Positions 43,220 to 43,518 of a DNA stretch of 43,518 bases are shown in pieces. Numbering within the stretch: the stretch's first letter is position 1; the number at the start of each line of letters is the position of its first letter. The stretch is from Clostridium cibarium (GTDB lineage Bacteria > Bacillota > Clostridia > Clostridiales > Clostridiaceae): assembly GCF_014836335.1 (NCBI RefSeq), contig NZ_JACSRA010000034.1, positions 1-43,518 on the forward strand, read 5' to 3'. The translations under genes and the position numbers were made by a program. A model generated the notes under the pieces. That model was given only the letters and a program-made list of their open reading frames with translations, was not told the DNA's origin and made no database searches.

Positions 43220-43518
43220 CTAACTGTTTTTTATATTTATCCAGTATTTTTTTATACTGTCTTCAAATTTATTGTTCTGGCATTCATAATACTTTTTCCC
43301 CCTTAATTCCTTTGGTAAGTATTCTTGTCTAACATAGTGATTAGGATAATCATGAGGATATTTATACCCCTCTACTCCTAAATTTGCCGCACCACTATAA
43401 TGAGCATCTTTTAAGTGCATTGGTATATCCCCAAAGTTCCCATTCTCCAAATCATTCATAGCATCTTTTATTGCTAAATATGCACTATTAGATTTTGGTA
43501 ATGTAGCTAAATAAATTA
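43220..43518 (-). CDS. rarA: RarA/MgsA AAA+ recombination factor, C-terminal part (runs off window)
   Basis: The frame is open to the right edge and encodes the RarA C-terminal domain: L-P-K-S-N-S-A-Y-L-A-I, I-P-M-H-L-K-D-A-H-Y-S-G-A, then Y-P-H-D-Y-P-N-H-Y-V and Y-L-P-K-E-L-R-G-K-K-Y-Y-E, all typical of the family end. The AAA+ core must lie to the right of the window. RarA acts at stalled replication forks in the cytosol. The ATG at 43459 is internal, not the start. A rarA core fragment of the same orientation at 1-179 suggests that the island interrupted or duplicated this gene. Confidence 0.88.
   Translation of the reverse strand, partial: IYLATLPKSNSAYLAIKDAMNDLENGNFGDIPMHLKDAHYSGAANLGVEGYKYPHDYPNHYVRQEYLPKELRGKKYYECQNNKFEDSIKKYWINIKNS

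Overview
Low-GC, AT-biased DNA (roughly a quarter G+C by eye) with strong AGGAGG-type ribosome sites, many TTG/GTG starts and an iron-sulfur activase typical of strict anaerobes: this looks like a chromosomal accessory island of a Clostridium-type firmicute. Nearly all genes lie on the minus strand. Fragments of rarA (AAA+ recombination factor), in the same orientation, sit at both window edges: an interior piece with no 5' end at 1-179 and the C-terminal end of a rarA at 43220-43518. The whole ~43 kb therefore appears to be inserted in or beside rarA.

Layout. (1) 473-8365 is a defence block: a two-gene operon of a Ser/Thr-kinase plus SF1-helicase fusion (Mokosh type I-like) and an unusual partner protein, then an orphan HsdM/HsdS pair with no HsdR and a disrupted hsdM 5' end. 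(2) 8782-30365 is an uninterrupted run of 18 closely packed or overlapping minus-strand genes that reads as an uncharacterised biosynthetic operon. It encodes pyrimidine-nucleoside phosphorylase, a ThiC-like radical enzyme, an acyl carrier protein, two adenylate-forming ligases, a class III aminotransferase, an Ldh2-type dehydrogenase, a DUF2229/HgdB-like protein with its HgdC-type activase, an SHMT-like PLP enzyme, two ABC exporter half-transporters, an APH-type kinase, a nucleotidyltransferase, a glycosyltransferase, a HAD phosphatase, a LysA/BtrK-like decarboxylase and a cystathionine-gamma-synthase-like PLP enzyme. (3) 30441-33070 is decay: a frameshifted WecA/TagO/MraY-superfamily pseudogene and an IS4-family transposase ruin. 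(4) 33123-37127 holds a BtrH-type (PF14399-like) acyltransferase candidate, MalQ and myo-inositol-1-phosphate synthase, possibly outlying parts of the same pathway. (5) 37896-42982 is mobile and defence debris: a group II intron tail, a broken IS3 element, a truncated Z1 helicase gene, an intact IS200 element, a GHKL (MORC/MutL-like) ATPase with a nuclease-like C-terminus, and a controller (Xre) pseudogene.

How the genes may work together (inference). Carrier-protein chemistry (ACP, ligases, BtrK-like decarboxylase, BtrH-like transferase) could build a decarboxylated aminoacyl side chain and attach it. The nucleotidyltransferase, glycosyltransferase, HAD phosphatase, aminotransferase and perhaps inositol-phosphate synthase would supply an amino-sugar or aminocyclitol. 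The nucleoside phosphorylase, SHMT-like enzyme, aminotransferase, nucleotidyltransferase, glycosyltransferase and kinase parallel the set used for aminoribosyl glycyl-uridine antibiotics. The ThiC-like protein and the HgdC-type activase add oxygen-sensitive radical chemistry. The product cannot be read from the sequence; a hybrid nucleoside- or aminoglycoside-like exported metabolite made by an anaerobe is the leading hypothesis, and I do not recognise the cluster as any described one.
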